Program-made: the position numbers and the translations under genes | Shown here: positions 5,699 to 6,104 of the stretch, piece by piece | Position numbering within the stretch: the stretch's first letter is position 1 | Layout: every line of letters begins with the position of its first letter | The notes under the pieces: generated by a model | Databases searched by the model: none | Told to the model about the DNA's origin: nothing | The model's input: the letters and a program-made list of their open reading frames with translations, nothing else | NCBI GenBank assembly: GCA_017643325.1 | Contig: JAEPNS010000218.1 | Span: 1-6,104, forward strand | Direction: 5' to 3' | From: Alphaproteobacteria bacterium | GTDB taxonomy: Bacteria; Pseudomonadota; Alphaproteobacteria; UBA6615 | DNA length: 6,104 bases

Positions 5699-6104
5699 TT
5701 CGTAGCGTTCACCTGGAGGTCCGGATGGCTGACGAGCGCATGCCAGACAACCGCCTGGAAGCCTTCGGATATCGGCGTCACCAGGCCTTCGTCGACATTC
5801 GGAATGACCACGACATTGTCGCCGGCCTTCTTTGCGTGTCCGCCGTCGCGGCCGACCACGCCGAACACCTTCATGCCGCGCTCGCGCGCCGCGTCGATCG
5901 CGCGGATCAGGTTGACGGATACATTGCGCTCGACATTTCCGCCGCCGACCGAAAAAACGAAGATCGCATCGTCGGCCCGCGCGCGACTGACATTCAGGTA
6001 CTCCGCGAAGACCGTCTCGAACCCCTCGTCGTTCGTGCGTGCTGTGAGCTCGGAGACATTGTCCGTAGGCGCATACGCCTCGATACCGCAAAGCTTCCGG
6101 AAAT
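5692..6104 (-). CDS. SIS-domain phosphosugar isomerase, GmhA-like (5' end missing)
   Basis: The frame is open from the window edge, and the last 136 codons end at TAG (5692-5694). The family isomerises phosphosugars; GmhA converts sedoheptulose 7-phosphate to D-glycero-D-manno-heptose 7-phosphate. Visible features are an alanine- and acid-rich helix (GFETVFAEYLNVSRA), then the SIS core strand AIFVFSVGGGN, whose SVGGGN replaces the more common GxSGNS phosphate-binding loop. A helix and a second strand MKVFGVVGRDGGHAKKAGD follow. Near the end, TPISEGFQAVVWHALVSHP carries the Glu, Gln and His side chains typical of the C-terminal helix in this family. The missing N-terminus, probably 50-70 residues, prevents checking the first helices. 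The gene overlaps the GmhB-like gene by seven bases, so the two are probably made together, as expected for steps of one heptose pathway. Other SIS sugar isomerases remain possible on sequence alone; the neighbours make the heptose reading much more likely. Confidence 0.87.
   Translation of the reverse strand, partial: FRKLCGIEAYAPTDNVSELTARTNDEGFETVFAEYLNVSRARADDAIFVFSVGGGNVERNVSVNLIRAIDAARERGMKVFGVVGRDGGHAKKAGDNVVVIPNVDEGLVTPISEGFQAVVWHALVSHPDLQVNATKW

Noticed and set aside
5126..6091. A 321-residue phosphatase with a long N-terminal extension
   Set aside because: The first 131 codons are Arg/Gly-rich nonsense lying out of frame over the SIS gene. The HAD fold begins at the ATG at 5698.

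Overview
The window is one block of seven genes, all on the minus strand, so transcription runs from high to low coordinates. The DNA is GC-rich, and five of the six gene junctions are overlaps or gaps of at most 9 bases. The only larger gap is 64 bases. This is the layout of an operon from a high-GC Gram-negative bacterium. An alphaproteobacterium is my best guess from codon use and gene style, but it is not proven. No tRNA, rRNA, insertion sequence, CRISPR array or long repeat is visible. The first and last genes both run off the window.

In transcription order the genes are: (1) a SIS-domain phosphosugar isomerase resembling GmhA, 5' end missing (<5692..6104); (2) a HAD phosphatase resembling GmhB (5126..5698); (3) a transaldolase (4380..5126); (4) an extended SDR nucleotide-sugar epimerase/dehydratase (3311..4315); (5) a second, GalE-like SDR (2292..3314); (6) a fusion of a nucleotidyltransferase and a PfkB kinase with both ADP-heptose synthase activities, but in the opposite domain order to E. 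coli HldE (727..2286); (7) a Gfo/Idh/MocA oxidoreductase, 3' end missing (1..717).

Together the genes read as a nearly complete route from central sugar phosphates to a nucleotide-activated heptose. Transaldolase would supply sedoheptulose 7-phosphate. The SIS protein would isomerise it to a heptose 7-phosphate. The kinase half of gene 6 would phosphorylate C1, the HAD protein would remove the 7-phosphate, and the nucleotidyltransferase half would attach the nucleotide. The two SDR enzymes and the Gfo/Idh/MocA protein would then epimerise, dehydrate or oxidise the sugar. The likely destination is a surface polysaccharide such as LPS, O-antigen or capsule, although no glycosyltransferase or transporter lies in the window. 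The enzyme family assignments are well supported by motifs. The pathway order and final sugar are inference.

The points most worth a second look are the inverted domain order of the HldE-like protein, the dedicated transaldolase inside a heptose operon, and the all-cysteine metal-binding loop of the phosphatase.
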